64,000 nucleotides of DNA, taken from JAMZMI01 sp963848175. Lineage in GTDB: Bacteria > Bacteroidota > Bacteroidia > Cytophagales > Cyclobacteriaceae. Location of the stretch: positions 1 through 64,000 of the forward strand of contig CAWKCO010000009.1 in NCBI GenBank assembly GCA_963848175.1. The letters are read 5' to 3'. The notes beneath the pieces are model-generated. The model did no database searches. It was not told the origin of the DNA and worked only from the letters and a program-made list of their open reading frames with translations. Made by a program: the position numbers and the translations under genes. Numbering within the stretch: the stretch's first letter is position 1; every line of letters begins with the position of its first letter. Positions 8,796 to 17,195 of the stretch are shown here, piece by piece.

Positions 8796-9341
8796 TTGCG
8801 GGACGAAACAATCATACAATACGAGAAAATCGTAGGGAAGTGCAAGGATATTTTTGAAAAAAAGACAAAAGATTACGGCACAGCTTGGCGCGTACTGCGC
8901 CTGCCTTCTCTCACAGATCAGATTGCTATCAAAGCACAGCGCATCCGCTCCATTCAAGAAAAAGGAACGCAAAAAATTGATGAGGGAATTGAATCGGAGT
9001 TTTATGGTATCATCAACTATTGTCTCATTGCACTAGTGCAGATGCAGCTCAATGAAAAGGATTCAATGGATTTGGCGTATGATTTTGTAGGACCAAAGTA
9101 CGATGAAGCAGCTAAAAACACCATGGAGCTTCTCACCAATAAAAATCATGACTACAATGAAGCCTGGCGAGACATGCGCGTGAGTTCCATGACTGACATT
9201 ATCCTGATGAAGCTTATCAGAGTGAAGCAAATCGAAGACAATGATGGAAAAACGCTCATCTCTGAAGGTGTGGATGCCAACTACCAAGATATCATCAACT
9301 ATTCAGTCTTTTGTCTCATTAAACTATCAGAACAAAAATGA
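8796..9341 (+). CDS. DUF1599-domain protein with two tandem repeats
   Basis: About 181 residues from a TTG start at 8796. The in-frame extension upstream runs into folP and the promoter, so it is rejected. The protein is an internal duplication: KDYGTAWRVLRLPSLTDQI in the first half matches HDYNEAWRDMRVSSMTDII in the second, and each is followed by a helix and IINY. This fits DUF1599, a Bacteroidota family of unknown function. The stop overlaps the ATG of the DoxX-like gene by 4 nt, so the two are translated together. Confidence 0.85.
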   Translation: MRDETIIQYEKIVGKCKDIFEKKTKDYGTAWRVLRLPSLTDQIAIKAQRIRSIQEKGTQKIDEGIESEFYGIINYCLIALVQMQLNEKDSMDLAYDFVGPKYDEAAKNTMELLTNKNHDYNEAWRDMRVSSMTDIILMKLIRVKQIEDNDGKTLISEGVDANYQDIINYSVFCLIKLSEQK

Positions 9342-10426
9342 AAGTGATTTACGCCATTGCCCGATACATTGTAGGAGATCTTTTTATCTTTTCTGGCCTC
9401 ATCAAAGTCAATGACCCAGTAGGAACAGCGATCAAACTTCAAGAATATTTTGAGGTCTTTGCTTATGACTTTGCACCATTTTTTGAGTGGTTTATACCTG
9501 CAGCACTGGTGCTCTCTGTGGTTTTAAGTGTGTTGGAAATAGTTTTAGGAGTGGCACTTATCGTCGGGTATAAAATGCGTGCTACGGCTTGGGCTTTGCT
9601 CGGGCTAATCGTGTTCTTCACTTTTCTTACGTTCTACTCTGCCTATTTCAATAAAGTTACCGACTGTGGCTGTTTCGGCGATGCTATCAAGCTCACTCCA
9701 TGGGAGTCCTTTACCAAGGACGTGATTTTGCTCTTTTTTATAGGTTTGATTTTTATCAACAGAAAAAACTATGGCTCCATTTTCTCGCAAAAATTTCAAT
9801 GGCTCAAAGTACTCGGATCTACGCTCTTCTTTACTTTGTTCGCTATCTATGCCATTCGCCATTTACCTCCTGTAGACTTTAGGGCTTATGCAGTGGGCAA
9901 TCACTTGCCTTCTCTTATGGAGCCATCTGCTCCCTTGATCTATGAATATGTAATGGAAAAAGATGGGGAGAAATATACTTTTGATAGCTATCCGTCAGAC
10001 AAGTCCTACACCTTCAAATCTATGGATTTGGTAAATCCAGAGGTGCAGCCCAAGATTACCGATTTGAGCATTTGGAACGATGAAGGTGAATACACTGAGG
10101 AAATGATGACTGGCAACAAACTCATCATTATCATCTACAGTGCTGAAAAAGCAAACCTTGATCACATTGAAGAAATCAATGATCTGGCAAATGATTTAAC
10201 CACAGCCAAACCTTGGATTCTCACTGCATCGGGATACAGTATTTTCGAGCCGTTTCGCCATGATTTGCAACTGGCAATGCCATATTATTATGCAGACGCC
10301 ACGGTGCTCAAAACCATGATCAGATCAAACCCGGGGATAATGCTACTTTCAGAGGGAACCGTGCTTGGCAAATGGCACCACAATGATGTGCCTACCGTCG
10401 AAGAGATCAATGAGCTTTTGCAATGA
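9338..10426 (+). CDS. BT_3928-type DoxX-like membrane protein
   Basis: 362 residues with four N-terminal membrane segments: GDLFIFSGLIKVNDPVGTAI, then a pair near residues 45-100, and VTDCGCFGD with two Cys, as in DoxX/MauE-like proteins. A soluble C-terminal part follows the fifth hydrophobic segment. Family members probably act in redox or membrane-protein assembly, and the BT_3928 group is Bacteroidota-specific. The CGC pair suggests thiol chemistry, but this is inference. The gene lies between DUF1599 and aroK. Confidence 0.8.
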   Translation: MKVIYAIARYIVGDLFIFSGLIKVNDPVGTAIKLQEYFEVFAYDFAPFFEWFIPAALVLSVVLSVLEIVLGVALIVGYKMRATAWALLGLIVFFTFLTFYSAYFNKVTDCGCFGDAIKLTPWESFTKDVILLFFIGLIFINRKNYGSIFSQKFQWLKVLGSTLFFTLFAIYAIRHLPPVDFRAYAVGNHLPSLMEPSAPLIYEYVMEKDGEKYTFDSYPSDKSYTFKSMDLVNPEVQPKITDLSIWNDEGEYTEEMMTGNKLIIIIYSAEKANLDHIEEINDLANDLTTAKPWILTASGYSIFEPFRHDLQLAMPYYYADATVLKTMIRSNPGIMLLSEGTVLGKWHHNDVPTVEEINELLQ

Positions 10427-10439
10427 AAAGGACGTGAGC

Positions 10440-10946
10440 ATGAAATCAAAAAAGAAAATCTTCTTGATAGGACTCCCTGGCACGGGAAAATCTTTTCTCG
10501 CCAGACTGCTGACCTCTGAAACGGGGGTGAACACCTATGATCTAGACAAGCTCATAGAGCAAAACGAGGGTCGCAAAATATCAGATATTTTTGAGAAGGA
10601 TGGGGAAGCAAAATTTCGTGAAATAGAAGCCCATACACTACTTGGTGTGGCTTCAAAAGATTCATTTATTCTTGCCACAGGTGGAGGAACACCTTGCTTT
10701 CACAATGGTATAGATGTGATGAACAAAATGGGTGTCACGATTTACCTTACAGAAAAAAAAGAAGTAATTGTTGAGCGATTATCTCGCTCTTCTCATCGCC
10801 CGCTTGTGCAAGACGATGTAGAAAACCGAATAAATCAACTTTTGGAAACAAGGAGTCAGTACTACGAGCAAGCAGATTTAATCGTTGCTCACAGAGACCC
10901 TAAAAGACTCCTTGCTGAAATTGATCAATTAGAAATTGAAGCCTAG
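10440..10946 (+). CDS. aroK: Shikimate kinase
   Basis: 168 residues from the ATG at 10440. Walker A GLPGTGKS is at residues 11-18, the shikimate-binding DLDK near 35, FREIE near 58, the glycine-rich LATGGGTP near 75 and the lid Arg in SSHRPL near 117. It phosphorylates shikimate at O3 in the chorismate pathway. The start is 14 nt after the DoxX stop. The last 18 nt overlap the convergent porin gene. aroE is also in this window, about 11 kb away. Confidence 0.93.
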   Translation: MKSKKKIFLIGLPGTGKSFLARLLTSETGVNTYDLDKLIEQNEGRKISDIFEKDGEAKFREIEAHTLLGVASKDSFILATGGGTPCFHNGIDVMNKMGVTIYLTEKKEVIVERLSRSSHRPLVQDDVENRINQLLETRSQYYEQADLIVAHRDPKRLLAEIDQLEIEA

Positions 10947-12425
10947 GGTGGCCGATACGGAGGTGTTGTTGTTTTTCACCTGAACGAACGGCTGATCAGC
11001 AACATTATCCATGATATAAGGAGAGTATCGCTCGTTATAAAACGTGCGAACTACCGCAAAGTCTAAGAAGAAATCTCTTTGGCGCAAGCCTGCACCAAAA
11101 GTCACATTGGATCGTGACCTATCCATGTCTCCATCTTTGTACGGATCGCCAAAGTAGGCATATCCCACTCTAAATCTTAAATCATCCAATCGGTATTCCC
11201 CTCCTACTTTATAATTGAATACTGAGGCATAATCTCGCAATATTTTTTGATTATCATTACTCACGTCCAGCTCAAAATCATTGGATTGCAAGAGCATAGA
11301 ACCATAATCCACAAACTCGATATCAGCCGAGATAAAGCCTTGCTTCCCTACAAAAACAGAACCACCCAAAGCTACCTTACTTGGTGTTTTTATGGTATAA
11401 TTAGAGACCGTGATAGGACTTTGATGACTTTCAGTACCTAAAACAGTTTCGTCATCATATTGAAAGTTGTTATAATCTGCTGTGAGGTCAAAACCATATT
11501 CGCTGGTCATAGCAAAATAGGTTGGCGATGTATAAGCAAGACCAACAGTAATAAAATTAACAGGACGTGCAATTACGCCTATAGTGGCATTGATACCAGT
11601 ACCGTCTAAGGTCAACTCATCCCTCATTGTTATTTGATTCACAGGTTTCTCTGACCCTGAATAGAAAAACTCATTTTCAGTATAATATCTTTCTCGCTTG
11701 TATCTCAAAGTTTGAATTCCCAAACCTCCACCAAAGTAAAGCTGGTCATTGTAGTTACCACCCCAAGAGAAATTCAATTGGTTTTGTCCTCCACTAGTTG
11801 TCACCGTCTCACTTTGAGTAGGTTCAGTGCCAGCAAAAGTGCTATACCCTGTAATCTCATTGCTGTTATTAATTTCTGGTGATATCAAATATGTTTTCCA
11901 TGCTCCATAAGCCAACTCTGGTAAATCATCTTCAGCTGTTGTTCCTGCTATTTCCAAAAATGAATCCGCGATCGAGGTTTGGCTGCTGACTCCACTGTAA
12001 GAATACTGTTGATTGAAATCATTGATTCTTGTAGCCGAAATGGCAAAAGAACCTCCTTTGAATTTCTGATTGGAATAATCTCCCACATTGTGGTTGATTA
12101 CTACTCCCAAATTGGGCATGTTAAAATTTGGCTGAAATGAAGTGATCACATTTCCGTCATAAATACCTTCAGTATTATGAAAATTCAGACTTGGGGTCAA
12201 TGAAAACACACTTCTATTAAAAAAACCTAGACCCGCAGGGTTTGATCCTGCTACACTGAGGTCACCTCCGAGGGAGACTTGTGTTCCACCTATCCCTTGC
12301 ACTCTGGCTGTGCTCCCAAAAGCCGTGGTTTGGCTTACCAAAAGCGCGTCGCTATCGTAACCCTGTCCCATTGCTAAATTTGAGCATACCAACCCTGCCA
12401 ACAATATTAAATATCTTGTTTTCAT
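10929..12425 (-). CDS. OmpP1/FadL-type outer-membrane transport protein
   Basis: 498 residues from the ATG at 12425 (a GTG one codon earlier is possible). It has a signal peptide ending near NLAMGQG, then alternating beta strands, and ends SATLGFNF with a C-terminal Phe as in outer-membrane barrels. Early motifs (GIGGTQVSLGGDLSVAGSNPAGLGFF) match the OmpP1/FadL/TodX family, which moves hydrophobic compounds across the outer membrane. It follows the low-complexity secreted protein in the same direction, 26 nt apart, so the two may be co-transcribed. Confidence 0.85.
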   Translation of the reverse strand: MKTRYLILLAGLVCSNLAMGQGYDSDALLVSQTTAFGSTARVQGIGGTQVSLGGDLSVAGSNPAGLGFFNRSVFSLTPSLNFHNTEGIYDGNVITSFQPNFNMPNLGVVINHNVGDYSNQKFKGGSFAISATRINDFNQQYSYSGVSSQTSIADSFLEIAGTTAEDDLPELAYGAWKTYLISPEINNSNEITGYSTFAGTEPTQSETVTTSGGQNQLNFSWGGNYNDQLYFGGGLGIQTLRYKRERYYTENEFFYSGSEKPVNQITMRDELTLDGTGINATIGVIARPVNFITVGLAYTSPTYFAMTSEYGFDLTADYNNFQYDDETVLGTESHQSPITVSNYTIKTPSKVALGGSVFVGKQGFISADIEFVDYGSMLLQSNDFELDVSNDNQKILRDYASVFNYKVGGEYRLDDLRFRVGYAYFGDPYKDGDMDRSRSNVTFGAGLRQRDFFLDFAVVRTFYNERYSPYIMDNVADQPFVQVKNNNTSVSATLGFNF

Positions 12426-12450
12426 CACGTCTTAACTTTTGAATTGAAAA

Positions 12451-14016
12451 TTATCTTCTTCCACTACTCGATCTACTGGAACTTCCTGATGAAGACCCTG
12501 ATGAGCTTCTACTTCCACTAGAAGATGAACTACTGGATCGGCTTCCGCTTGAGGAAGAGCTACTTCTACTCGGAGCTGAATACGAACTTCCGCTACTGCT
12601 TGACCTTGAAGGTGCGGAATAGCTTGACCCGCTTGATCTAGATGAACTAGAGCTAGACGACCTGCTTGGGGCAGAGTAGCTTGAGCTACTTCTTCCACTA
12701 CTAGACGAAGATGATCTAGAAGGAGCACTGTAACTGCTGTTACTTGATGAAGACCTAGATGGCGAGCTGTAGCTCGAAGAACTGCTTCTTTGCGGAGCAG
12801 AATAAGAGTTATTCGATGATCCACTTGAGCTTCTACCATAGCTACTGCCAGTGCCAGAAGAAGTACGTGTATCAGTTCGCACAGCATTGCTGTTGTATCT
12901 ACTTGTTCCGTTCTCTACACTTCTCGTACGCAGACTTGCTTCATTTCCAGTGGTTCTACTCGATCCGCTAGAAACTGACCTACCTGAGCTCGTAGCACTA
13001 CCAGAATTTGATCTTCTATAGTACTCGTTTTGAGTACGGCTGTAATCTCTAGAAGATGAAGAACTGCTATTCACACTTGTTCTGCTATTGCTGCTTGAAT
13101 TACTTACCGTTCTCGCTTCATTGGCTCTTGAAACACGCCCATCATCTGAAACACGCGCTACACTACCTCCACGGGAGTTTCTATTGCCACGCACAACCTC
13201 TCTTCTATTGGAATTGTTTTCATAATAATTTCCAGAATAGTTGCCACTATAATAGAGTCCATTATAAAAGCCATTATTGTAGGCGTTGTTATATCTATTC
13301 CAGCCATAGCCGTAATAAGAACCTCCCCATCTATTTCCCCAGCCGTTATTCCAGCCCCAGCCAGCATTCCAACCATAGCCTCCACCCCAAGAGTTCCAGC
13401 CCCAATATGGGTCATAGCAATATGGGTTTCCCCAGTTGTTCCAACCATTATTCCAGCCATTTCCCCATCCGAAAGATACTGACCAGCCGGAATTCCAACC
13501 CCAATAAGGATCATACCATCCACCGTGAGCAACGTTCGGATTGCCCCAGCCATTGTTGCGACCATTATTGTACCCGTTGTTATTCGTATTTCCGTAATAG
13601 TTGTTATTGATGATGGTATTGCCTGTAGCTGGGTCATTTTCTACAGTATAGTCATCTGGATAATATGAATAAGAAATATTTGAAGCCGATGGAGTGCTAT
13701 AATTCGAGTTGTCCCCATTGTCTGTATAATCCGAAGTAGTTCCAGAATTGTAAACAGACTGAGCTGCTCCCGACTTGTACTTGGCGATATGCTCTGGGTT
13801 TACTTCTTGCGCAGAATATTTTTCAGTATAGGTATTATTAGTATAGGATTGATAGGTCACATCAGCTGCGACTTTCACTTCATCCGCCTTTTTAACCTTT
13901 TTTCGGTCAGAGGCATTGAAATACATATCATCATATTCTTGTGCGAAAAGAGTAGACGATACGATCGAAAACAAAATCAAAAATGAAATTCTAGGGGTTT
14001 TAAGTAGCGTTTCCAT
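12451..14016 (-). CDS. Secreted low-complexity protein (Asn/Gly/Trp-rich then Ser-rich repeats)
   Basis: 521 residues from the ATG at 14016, which begins METLLKTPRIS and a signal peptide ending SSTLFAQ. A 9-codon extension reaches into the divergent promoter and is left out. Residues ~135-280 are rich in Asn, Gly, Trp and Tyr (repeats of WGW and NNGW). The last ~130 residues are mostly Ser/Arg with at least six SYSAPSR-like units. No enzyme domain is visible. The design suggests a surface or matrix protein. The repeats also produce long open frames on other strands, which I discount. Confidence 0.8.
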   Translation of the reverse strand: METLLKTPRISFLILFSIVSSTLFAQEYDDMYFNASDRKKVKKADEVKVAADVTYQSYTNNTYTEKYSAQEVNPEHIAKYKSGAAQSVYNSGTTSDYTDNGDNSNYSTPSASNISYSYYPDDYTVENDPATGNTIINNNYYGNTNNNGYNNGRNNGWGNPNVAHGGWYDPYWGWNSGWSVSFGWGNGWNNGWNNWGNPYCYDPYWGWNSWGGGYGWNAGWGWNNGWGNRWGGSYYGYGWNRYNNAYNNGFYNGLYYSGNYSGNYYENNSNRREVVRGNRNSRGGSVARVSDDGRVSRANEARTVSNSSSNSRTSVNSSSSSSRDYSRTQNEYYRRSNSGSATSSGRSVSSGSSRTTGNEASLRTRSVENGTSRYNSNAVRTDTRTSSGTGSSYGRSSSGSSNNSYSAPQRSSSSSYSSPSRSSSSNSSYSAPSRSSSSSSGRSSSSYSAPSRSSSSSSSRSSGSSYSAPSRSSSSGSSYSAPSRSSSSSSGSRSSSSSSSGSRSSSGSSSGSSSRSSSGRR

Positions 14017-14076
14017 ATCATTATCCTTTAATACATAATACATTGAGCAGGGTCAAAAGATTCAACTTAGTAAAGT

Positions 14077-14084
14077 TATATTTG
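14077..14084 (+). promoter_or_regulatory. Candidate -7 box (TATATTTG) of proS
   Basis: TATATTTG is an exact match to TAnnTTTG, 58 nt upstream of the proS ATG at 14142, in the divergent gap after the low-complexity gene. It also supports the shorter proS start, because the box lies inside the longer frame. Confidence 0.5.
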
Positions 14085-14141
14085 CCTCCAGCTTTACAAA
14101 CACAAATTAAGCAATTACTATACCAAAATATATTTAAAATT

Positions 14142-15617
14142 ATGAGTAAGGGACTCCCAAGCAGATCGGAAGACTATTCACTATGGTACAATGAGCTCGT
14201 GAAGCGAGCAGGATTGGCCGAAAATTCACCTGTGAGAGGCTGTATGGTCATAAAACCCTATGGTTATGCGATCTGGGAAAAGATGCAACAAGCTCTGGAT
14301 AAAATGTTTAAAGAGACAGGACATTCCAATGCTTACTTTCCACTTTTCATACCAAAGTCGTTTTTCAGTAAGGAAGCAAGCCACGTTGAAGGCTTTGCTA
14401 AAGAGTGTGCTGTGGTAACGCACTACCGTTTGAAAAATGACCCAGAAACTGGCGGAGTGATTGTAGATCCAGATGCAAAACTGGAAGAAGAACTGATCGT
14501 AAGACCTACGTCGGAAACGGTAATTTGGGATTCTTACAAAAATTGGATTCAGTCTTACAGAGACTTACCTCTATTGATCAACCAGTGGGCCAACGTGGTG
14601 CGATGGGAAATGCGTACTCGATTATTCTTACGTACTGCTGAGTTTCTTTGGCAAGAAGGCCATACGGCACATGCTACACGCCAAGAGGCGGAAGAAGAAA
14701 CAAAACAAATGCTTGAAGTGTACGCCACTTTCGCTCAAGATTATATGGCTATGCCTGTGACCAAAGGTGTGAAAACTGAAAATGAAAGATTTGCTGGCGC
14801 TTTAGAAACGTATTGTATCGAAGCAATGATGCAAGATGGCCGTGCGCTACAAGCAGGCACTTCTCACTTTTTAGGTCAAAATTTCGCGAAAGCTTTTGAT
14901 GTAAAATTTGCTACCAAAGAGGGCAAAGACGAATACGTTTGGGGAACTTCGTGGGGTGTGAGCACTCGACTAATGGGTGCATTGATCATGGCACATTCCG
15001 ATGATGAAGGATTGGTTTTACCTCCTATGCTTGCGCCAATACAAGTTGTAATTGTGCCGATTTTCCGTACAGACGAGGAATTGGAAAAAATCAGCGCTTG
15101 GGCGGATGAAATCACCAAAGAGCTGAGAGCGAAAAATATCAGCGTACAATACGACAAAAGAGACACCCAAAAGCCAGGATGGAAATTTGCTGAATACGAA
15201 CTAAAAGGCGTACCAACACGTATAGCGATAGGCCCAAGAGATTTGGAAAATGGTACGGTGGAGATCGCCAGAAGAGACACTAAAACGAAGCAAGTGGTAG
15301 CCAAGGGTGATATCATTGATCACATCGTGACTACTCTGGAGGACATGCAAAAAGCCATTTTCGAAAAAGCATCTAAATTCAAGGAAGAAAACACTTACAA
15401 GGTGGATACTTATGATGAATTTAAGGAAATCCTGAACACCAAACCTGGGTTTATTTATGCACATTGGGATGGCACTTCTGAGACGGAAGAAAAAATTAAA
15501 ACGGAAACCAAAGCGACTATTCGTTGCATTCCACTAAATTCAACCGAGGAATCTGGTACGTGTATCTATTCAGGAAAACCTTCAAAGCAGCGTGTGCTGT
15601 TTGCTAAAGCTTACTAA
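14142..15617 (+). CDS. proS: Prolyl-tRNA synthetase, archaeal/eukaryotic-like short form
   Basis: 491 residues starting MSKGLPSRSEDYSLWY. The upstream 33-codon extension covers the promoter and is excluded. Class II signatures include the motif 2 region VVRWEMRTRLFLRTAEFLWQ and the motif 3 region near WGTSWGVSTRLMGAL. There is no bacterial-type editing insertion between motifs 2 and 3, and the C-terminal domain ends KAY, as in the short form common in Bacteroidota. It charges tRNA-Pro. The stop is 3 nt before the NfeD gene. Confidence 0.95.
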   Translation: MSKGLPSRSEDYSLWYNELVKRAGLAENSPVRGCMVIKPYGYAIWEKMQQALDKMFKETGHSNAYFPLFIPKSFFSKEASHVEGFAKECAVVTHYRLKNDPETGGVIVDPDAKLEEELIVRPTSETVIWDSYKNWIQSYRDLPLLINQWANVVRWEMRTRLFLRTAEFLWQEGHTAHATRQEAEEETKQMLEVYATFAQDYMAMPVTKGVKTENERFAGALETYCIEAMMQDGRALQAGTSHFLGQNFAKAFDVKFATKEGKDEYVWGTSWGVSTRLMGALIMAHSDDEGLVLPPMLAPIQVVIVPIFRTDEELEKISAWADEITKELRAKNISVQYDKRDTQKPGWKFAEYELKGVPTRIAIGPRDLENGTVEIARRDTKTKQVVAKGDIIDHIVTTLEDMQKAIFEKASKFKEENTYKVDTYDEFKEILNTKPGFIYAHWDGTSETEEKIKTETKATIRCIPLNSTEESGTCIYSGKPSKQRVLFAKAY

Positions 15618-15620
15618 CTA

Positions 15621-16088
15621 ATGGATTGGTTCAGTGTCATTGCGTTAATCATATTTGGAATCACCTTGATTGTGGTTGAGACCATTTTTGTGCCTGGCAC
15701 AACTATCGTAGGTATCTTCGGCTTTTTAGTAGCTGGCTATGGCATCTATCTTGGGTATGAAAATTTTGGCCAGACCACTGGCACTGTTATTTTAGTGGTG
15801 TCGTCCATTGTGGGTTTCGCTCTGGTCTTTTATTGTTTCAAAACAGAAGCATGGCAAAGATTTTCGCTGAAAGGAGAAAGTAGCTGGAGAAATAATGACG
15901 AAACGAAGGCGTATCTAGAGGTCGGGCAAGAAGGTATCATGGTATCTTCGGCCAAACCTGTAGGCAAAGCCTCATTCAACGACCGAGAAGTGGAAGTTCG
16001 CTCCCAAGGAGGCTACCTTACTGAAAATACATCGATTAGAATTTCAAAAATTGAATCAAATAAAATCATCGTAGAAGAAATAACCTAA
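15621..16088 (+). CDS. NfeD-family membrane protein
   Basis: 155 residues with three hydrophobic segments (about 5-30, 33-50 and 58-80) and a small beta-barrel-like soluble domain at the C-terminus (VGQEGIMVSSAKPVGKASF), the OB fold of NfeD proteins. NfeD partners with flotillin-like proteins in membrane microdomains. The gene sits between proS and floA, with a 9-nt gap to floA, and this adjacency is the strongest support. It is the short form without a protease domain. Confidence 0.85.
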   Translation: MDWFSVIALIIFGITLIVVETIFVPGTTIVGIFGFLVAGYGIYLGYENFGQTTGTVILVVSSIVGFALVFYCFKTEAWQRFSLKGESSWRNNDETKAYLEVGQEGIMVSSAKPVGKASFNDREVEVRSQGGYLTENTSIRISKIESNKIIVEEIT

Positions 16089-16097
16089 ATATCTCAA

Positions 16098-17120
16098 ATG
16101 GAAGCATTACCTATTTTAATTTTTCTTATTGGAGGTATCATCGCACTCTTTGTGCTTTTGTACTTCATCCCAGTTAATCTCTGGATCACGGCTCAGTTTT
16201 CTGGTGTTCGTGTAGGCCTTTTCGAGCTCATGTTTATGAGAATCAGAAAAGTGCCACCTTCTAACATTGTAAATTCTTTGATCACAGCAACTAAGGCTGG
16301 GATCATGATCTATGAAGACAATTCTTCTGACACTAAAAGAAAACTCAGAACCTCGGATCTAGAAACCCATTACCTCGCTGGTGGAAATGTGCAGCAAGTG
16401 ATCAAGGCGTTGATCTCTGCCGACAAAGCAAATATCAATTTGACCTTCAAGCAAGCAACAGCTATTGACTTAGCGGGGCGTGATGTGTTTGAAGCCGTAC
16501 AGATTTCAGTAAACCCAAAGGTAATCAACACTCCTTCCGTAGCTGCGGTGGCCGCAGATGGTATCCAGTTGATTGCAAAAGCAAGAGTAACTGTAAGGGC
16601 TAACATCCAACAATTGGTTGGAGGAGCTGGAGAAGACACTATCCTTGCTCGTGTGGGTGAAGGAATTGTAACTTCTATTGGTTCCGCTTCGTCACACAAA
16701 AGCGTATTGGAAAATCCTGATAAAATTTCAAAACTAGTCCTACAAAGAGGTCTAGATGCTGGTACAGCGTTTGAAATCTTGTCCATCGATATTGCTGATG
16801 TAGACGTAGGGGCTAACATCGGAGCAAAACTTCAAATAGACCAGGCTTCTGCCGATTTGAAAGTAGCTGAAGCAAAAGCTGAAGAAAGAAGAGCGATGGC
16901 GGTAGCCGAAGAGCAAGAAATGATTGCTAAAGCACAAGAGGCCAGAGCAAAAGTAATCTTGGCAGAAGCAGAGATTCCTATGGCAATAGCAGAGGCTTTT
17001 AGAGGTGGTAACCTTGGTGTAATGGACTATTACAAGTTCCAAAACATCCAAGCCGATACGGATATGCGTGAGTCCATAGCAGGCTCTGGCAAAAAAGGCG
17101 GCACGAAGAAGAAAGATTAA
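16098..17120 (+). CDS. floA: Flotillin-like protein FloA
   Basis: 340 residues. An N-terminal hydrophobic segment (about 5-27) is followed by the FloA-specific FSGVRVGLFELMFMRIRK and an SPFH domain. A coiled-coil of AEAKAEERRAMAVAEEQE type then runs to ~300. It scaffolds functional membrane microdomains on the cytosolic face. It follows nfeD directly and closes the proS-nfeD-floA run, which ends in a strong terminator. Confidence 0.93.
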   Translation: MEALPILIFLIGGIIALFVLLYFIPVNLWITAQFSGVRVGLFELMFMRIRKVPPSNIVNSLITATKAGIMIYEDNSSDTKRKLRTSDLETHYLAGGNVQQVIKALISADKANINLTFKQATAIDLAGRDVFEAVQISVNPKVINTPSVAAVAADGIQLIAKARVTVRANIQQLVGGAGEDTILARVGEGIVTSIGSASSHKSVLENPDKISKLVLQRGLDAGTAFEILSIDIADVDVGANIGAKLQIDQASADLKVAEAKAEERRAMAVAEEQEMIAKAQEARAKVILAEAEIPMAIAEAFRGGNLGVMDYYKFQNIQADTDMRESIAGSGKKGGTKKKD

Positions 17121-17133
17121 TTTTGCTTTATAT

Positions 17134-17180
17134 AAAACATAAGCGGTTGCCTCTCTTGGGGGCAACCGCTTATGTTTTTA
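17134..17180. terminator. Strong bidirectional rho-independent terminator
   Basis: A perfect 18-bp stem (17134-17151 with 17161-17178) around a 9-nt loop. The arms carry A and T tracts, so it can stop transcripts of floA on the plus strand and of the TonB receptor gene on the minus strand. Confidence 0.9.
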
Positions 17181-17195
17181 CAGCTTTGGTACAAC

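Noticed and set aside
12432..13637. Long open frames on both strands inside the low-complexity gene (for example 12432-12887 minus, 13056-13610 plus, 13158-13637 minus)
   Set aside because: They mirror the repetitive codons of the 12451-14016 gene. Their peptides are low-complexity and have no start context or family similarity.
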